From: Bacillota bacterium
GTDB lineage: Bacteria > Bacillota > Clostridia > Christensenellales > Pumilibacteraceae
DNA length: 43,383 nucleotides
Reading direction: 5' to 3'
Assembly (NCBI GenBank): GCA_009780135.1
Contig: WRAP01000015.1
Location: 1-43,383, forward strand
Below are positions 40,137-43,383 of this stretch, piece by piece (positions within the stretch are counted from its first letter, which is position 1; the number at the start of each line of letters is the position of its first letter). The translations under genes were made by a program, and so were the position numbers. The notes beneath the pieces were generated by a model. The model worked only from the letters and a program-made list of their open reading frames with translations, searched no databases and was not told the origin of the DNA.

Positions 40137-40178
40137 AAAAAAGACTTAAACTAAAAATTTTAGTTTAAGTCTTTTTTA
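40137..40178. terminator. Terminator after rnpB, shared with the hydrogenase gene
   Basis: Long perfect stem with arm AAGACTTAAACTAAAA and its complement, flanked by an A-run and a T-run, between convergent rnpB and the hydrogenase gene. Confidence 0.88.
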
Positions 40179-40256
40179 TTCAGTCACAAATAACAAACTA
40201 CATATTTTGTAAAACAAATCAAAATTTTATAGTTTTTAAATCATATTTATAAGTTA

Positions 40257-42065
40257 TTAGTATTTGTCTTTAGGTTTATATTTCGTATGCAAAATATCGT
40301 GTGCCAATTTACCTCCCGGCTCACCTAAGAACGACGAATAGAGCACCTTTATAACAGGATTTTCATGAGCTTTTCTTACTGTTGCTTTTTTATCTTTACT
40401 ATATAAACCTGATGCTCTTACCGCTCTTATATCTACTGCATTTCGTATATTAGCAGGCTTTATAGGTTGCCCTCCACCATTTACACAGCCACCAGGACAT
40501 GCCATAATCTCTATAAAATGATAAGGATTAACACCTGCTTTAATATCGTCTAAAATCTTTCTTGCATTAGCTAATCCGCTAACTGATGCTACTTTATATA
40601 TCTTGCCGTCTAATTCTACGCTAGCACTCTTAATGCCTTCTACGCCTCTAACAGCCGTAAAATCCAATTTTTCAAGCGGTTTTTTAGTAACAGTTTCACT
40701 AACTGTTCTAAGTGCCGCCTCTAAAACACCGCCACTTGCCCCAAAAATAAGACCAGCAGTAGAACCTGCAAACGGTTCATCAAATTTTTCGTCTTTTAAT
40801 CCGTTAAAATCAATTCCTTTTTCTTGGATTAGTTTAGCCAACTCTGCTGTAGTTAAAACTGCGTCCACATCCGGATAGCCGCTAGCAGTATTCAAGCCTA
40901 GCATTGCATCTCTGTTAGCCTCGTATTTTTTAGCGATACACGGCATAATCATTACAACTCTTAGCTTAGCTACATCTATATTCATTTTTTTAGCATAATA
41001 TGTTTTGATTATGGCACCAAACATTTGCTGTGGAGATTTACAACTACTCACATGAGGTAACAATTCTGGATACTGGGTTTCTATAAATTTAACCCAACCA
41101 GGGCTACAGCTAGTTAATAACGGTAATTTTCCATCGCCGCTTACACGATGAACAAATTCCGCTGCTTCTTCCATAATAGTTAAATCCGCACTAAAAGTAA
41201 CATCGAATATTTGATTAAAACCAATTCGGCGAAGACTCGCTATCATTTTGCCCTCTACATTTTCGCCAATCGGCAATCCAAAACTTTCTCCTAAAGCAAT
41301 CCTAACAGCAGGAGCAGTTGCTACAACCGTAATCAATTCTTTATCAGCGATATAGCTAAGCACCTTATCGCTAGCACTTGTTGTAGTTAATGCCGCCGTT
41401 GGACAAACAGTAATACACTGACCGCAAAGCACACAAGGTGTTTCTTTAATAGATTTACCAAAAGGACTAGCAATATGTGTATCTGGTCCACGCTTTTGAG
41501 CACTAATAACACCAACACTTTGCACATTACTACACATAGAAGTACATCTACGACAAAGAATACATTTATTATTATCTCTAACAATAAGACCGCCTTTGTT
41601 ATCAATATCAAAGTTATGTCTTTCGCCTAAATACATATCCTCATTGCAGTTATATTCGTTAGCAAGCGTTTGTAATTCGCAATTTAGATTACGACTACAA
41701 GACAGGCACTTACGCTCGTGCATAGATAAAATAAGCTCTAAAGTAGTTTTGCGACTGGCTAAAACTTTTGGCGTATTAGTAAATACTTCCATCCCCTCAT
41801 AAGCTACCGCTCCGCAACTTGCTACAAGGTTACGGGCACCCTTAACTTCTACCATACATATACGGCAAGAGTTATCCCAGTTTACATCTTTAAGATAGCA
41901 AAGAGTAGGTATATGATAACCTGCCATTTTAGCTGACTCTAAAATTGTAGTACCCTCCGGCACTACTACGCTACTACCGTTTATTGATAGAGTAATTTTT
42001 CCTGATGTTTTTGCAGTCGCTTTTTTTGCTACCGCCTTCTTCGTTGTTGCTTTTGTTGTTGACAT
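40257..42065 (-). CDS. [FeFe] hydrogenase, multi-cluster catalytic subunit
   Basis: 602 residues with the cluster series of clostridial-type enzymes: a 2Fe-2S ferredoxin domain (Cys56, 67, 70, 84), a His/Cys 4Fe-4S site (H116, C120, C123, C129), two 4Fe-4S sites (C168-C178 and C211-C221), and the H-cluster domain with TSCSPGW (C320), MPCIAKKYEA (C376) and ACPGGCVNGGGQP (C523, C527). A C-terminal small-subunit stretch follows. It makes or takes up hydrogen during fermentation. The first 22 residues are Lys/Ala/Thr-rich and precede the usual start of the family (GKITLSING). No NuoE/NuoF-like partner genes are in the window, so an electron-bifurcating role cannot be supported. AAGGG precedes the ATG. 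Confidence 0.95.
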   Translation of the reverse strand: MSTTKATTKKAVAKKATAKTSGKITLSINGSSVVVPEGTTILESAKMAGYHIPTLCYLKDVNWDNSCRICMVEVKGARNLVASCGAVAYEGMEVFTNTPKVLASRKTTLELILSMHERKCLSCSRNLNCELQTLANEYNCNEDMYLGERHNFDIDNKGGLIVRDNNKCILCRRCTSMCSNVQSVGVISAQKRGPDTHIASPFGKSIKETPCVLCGQCITVCPTAALTTTSASDKVLSYIADKELITVVATAPAVRIALGESFGLPIGENVEGKMIASLRRIGFNQIFDVTFSADLTIMEEAAEFVHRVSGDGKLPLLTSCSPGWVKFIETQYPELLPHVSSCKSPQQMFGAIIKTYYAKKMNIDVAKLRVVMIMPCIAKKYEANRDAMLGLNTASGYPDVDAVLTTAELAKLIQEKGIDFNGLKDEKFDEPFAGSTAGLIFGASGGVLEAALRTVSETVTKKPLEKLDFTAVRGVEGIKSASVELDGKIYKVASVSGLANARKILDDIKAGVNPYHFIEIMACPGGCVNGGGQPIKPANIRNAVDIRAVRASGLYSKDKKATVRKAHENPVIKVLYSSFLGEPGGKLAHDILHTKYKPKDKY

Positions 42066-42120
42066 ATAAATAAATCCCTTAATAAAGTTAAAATTAGTTC
42101 CTCAAGCGTCGATGAGTATT

Positions 42121-42149
42121 AGTATAATTCCTAAATTATCATATGTCAA
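42121..42149 (-). promoter_or_regulatory. Promoter for the hydrogenase gene
   Basis: On the minus strand TTGACA (42149-42144), 17 bases, TATACT (42126-42121); the leader to the ATG is about 49 bases. Confidence 0.65.
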
Positions 42150-42213
42150 CATTTTTTGCTTAATCTTTAAATTAAAAAAACTTGGCGAATTAAAAATTAA
42201 AAGAAGTTTTTAC

Positions 42214-42242
42214 TTGACAGATACGATTTTTTTATATACTAT
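42214..42242 (+). promoter_or_regulatory. Promoter for degV
   Basis: TTGACA (42214-42219), 17 bases, TACTAT (42237-42242); a TATACT two bases earlier would give a 15-base spacer. The leader is about 60 bases. Confidence 0.6.
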
Positions 42243-42311
42243 TACTGCATAGTGTTGTTAAATACAATATCAATATAAAACAACAAAATAAAAGGAGCAA
42301 AAATTTAATAT

Positions 42312-43175
42312 ATGTCAAAAATAATATTTTCTGTAGACTCGGGTTGCGACATCCCGCAAAGTCTAATCGACAGCAACAACATTTATGTTGTAAACTTCCC
42401 CATTACTATGGGCGGTAAAGAATACAGAGACAGAGTAGATATAAATCCACAAATGATTTATGACTACGCAGACAATCATAAAGACCTTCCAAAAACCTCT
42501 GCAGTAAACGCACAAGAACACATCGACCACTTTAATGCTATCCGCGAAAAAGAGGGCGATTGCGAGATTATTCACACCGCAATCAGCGACGGTGTTTCAC
42601 TAACTTATAAAGAGGCACTTAAAGCCGTAGAAGAGGTTAAAGATGTGTTTCTAATAGATTCTTGTACACTGTCTAGCGGAATTGCGTTATTGGTACTACA
42701 CGCTATCGATTTAGCAAACGAAGGAAAATCCGCTAAAGAAATTTATGACATCTGCCAACAAAAAGCAAAAAAAGATTTAGTGCAAACTTCTTTTGTAATT
42801 GAAACACTTACTTACTTATACAAAGGCGGAAGATGCTCTGCGTTAAAATTATTGGGTGCTAATCTATTAAAGATAAGACCTACCGTTAAACTGATTAAAG
42901 GCAAAATCGAGCCTGTTGATAAAATGAAAGGCAAACCTACAGAGGTTGTAAAACGCTATGTTCAAAAACTAAAAGAAGAATATGGTGATAGAATTGATAC
43001 CACTAGAGCATTTGTAACAAATTCGTTATCTGACCCAGGTTACGAGGACGAACCATTAAAAATGGTTAAAGAAATGTTTGGCTTTAAGGAAGTAATTCAT
43101 CAAATAGCGGGTAGTACAATTACAACCCACTGCGGTAAAAACACGCTAGGTGTGCTGTTTATGTTGAAAGAGTAA
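42312..43175 (+). CDS. DegV family fatty-acid-binding protein
   Basis: 287 residues, normal length. The start KIIFSVDSGCDIP, the DLPKTSAVN loop (PxTSxxs, fatty-acid carboxylate contact), a central DSCTLSSGIALLV, and LTYLYKGGRCSALKLLGANLLKIRP match DegV proteins. In Firmicutes these (FakB-like) bind acyl chains, present them to fatty-acid kinase FakA and feed phospholipid synthesis. No FakA gene is in the window, so which pathway it serves is inferred. AAGGAG lies 14 bases before the ATG, a rather long gap. Alone in its transcript. Confidence 0.92.
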   Translation: MSKIIFSVDSGCDIPQSLIDSNNIYVVNFPITMGGKEYRDRVDINPQMIYDYADNHKDLPKTSAVNAQEHIDHFNAIREKEGDCEIIHTAISDGVSLTYKEALKAVEEVKDVFLIDSCTLSSGIALLVLHAIDLANEGKSAKEIYDICQQKAKKDLVQTSFVIETLTYLYKGGRCSALKLLGANLLKIRPTVKLIKGKIEPVDKMKGKPTEVVKRYVQKLKEEYGDRIDTTRAFVTNSLSDPGYEDEPLKMVKEMFGFKEVIHQIAGSTITTHCGKNTLGVLFMLKE

Positions 43176-43286
43176 GTTTTTTGAATGAGAACATTATTGA
43201 GTTTATTAGTTTGCAATTAAAAACTACATTAATATATATCCCTGCATTAAAAATAGATTAAAAAAGTTTAGTAAGCTAAAAAATAT

Positions 43287-43315
43287 TTGACAAGCCAATA
43301 TAAAAATAGTAGAAT
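43287..43315 (+). promoter_or_regulatory. Strong promoter reading off the right edge
   Basis: TTGACA (43287-43292), 17 bases, TAGAAT (43310-43315). The ATG at 43324 follows eight bases later. Confidence 0.65.
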
Positions 43316-43323
43316 ATTATAGT

Positions 43324-43383
43324 ATGGTAGTTAAAAGCCAAGCCAAGCCAAGCCAAGCCAAGCCAAGCCAAGCCAAGCCAAGC
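43324..43383 (+). CDS. Start of a repeat-encoded protein (SQAKP)n, incomplete
   Basis: The ATG at 43324 opens MVVK followed by SQAKP repeats to the window edge, 20 codons so far without a stop. The whole repeat part is encoded by the pentanucleotide AAGCC. A good promoter stands just upstream, and the missing Shine-Dalgarno site and short distance to the -10 box fit a leaderless mRNA. The rest of the gene is outside the window, so its existence is not proven. Confidence 0.4.
   Translation, partial: MVVKSQAKPSQAKPSQAKPS
43335..43383 (+). repeat. Pentanucleotide tandem repeat AAGCC, about 10 copies
   Basis: Perfect repeats of AAGCC fill the last 49 bases and continue past the edge. Since 5 is not a multiple of 3, gain or loss of one unit shifts any downstream frame, while the repeat itself reads as the same five codons in all three frames and has no stop. 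Confidence 0.95.

Overview
The window (about 43.4 kb, AT-rich) looks like the chromosome of a low-GC, anaerobic, Gram-positive bacterium of the Clostridia type, probably an uncultured gut or rumen lineage. The evidence is: Shine-Dalgarno sites of the AGGAG type at many genes, the endospore genes yabP and yabQ, the obgE/nadD/yqeK/rsfS housekeeping group, an archaeal-type bacterial AspRS, a DegV protein, a monomer-type [FeFe] hydrogenase and a mass of secreted repeat proteins. No genus can be named from sequence alone. No tRNA, rRNA, CRISPR array or phage module was seen; the one RNA gene is RNase P RNA.

Layout. Positions 1-11892 (minus strand) are one uninterrupted frame of 3964 codons running off the left edge: a giant secreted adhesin-like protein with a GLUG-type glycine repeat half and an InlB B-repeat half, preceded by a consensus promoter and a long leader. 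Next, all on the minus strand, are a secreted family-5 solute-binding protein (12452-14038) and a small BspA-like leucine-rich repeat protein (14143-15090), with a dead signal-peptide fragment in the gap after them. Positions 15532-20422 are a housekeeping group on the minus strand: GNAT acetyltransferase, nth, a small membrane protein, obgE, a small conserved protein, and a fused NadD-YqeK-RsfS protein. The divergent spore genes yabP-yabQ follow. Positions 21161-27794 (minus) hold a GH13 protein that has lost its catalytic barrel, a CotH-kinase lipoprotein and a large membrane-anchored GH3 glycosidase. Then come aspS (+), two unknown small genes, a dead REP-associated transposase, an OFA-type MFS transporter and a P-type ATPase (all minus), glmM (+), a SNF2/SWIM helicase (minus), rnpB (+), an [FeFe] hydrogenase (minus), degV (+), and finally the start of an open frame made of a pentanucleotide tandem repeat that runs off the right edge.

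How it fits together. The left half is mainly cell-surface and carbohydrate or peptide acquisition equipment; the right half is mainly housekeeping and energy genes. Three themes stand out. (1) A family of short palindromes (core GGGCG...CGCCC) is scattered through the window, including two copies read in frame inside the P-type ATPase and two inside the transposase pseudogene. (2) Several genes have no Shine-Dalgarno site but have TATAAT 6-7 bases before the start codon, which suggests leaderless mRNAs. (3) The right-edge frame begins with a repeat whose unit length (5) is not a multiple of 3, the architecture of a phase-variable gene.
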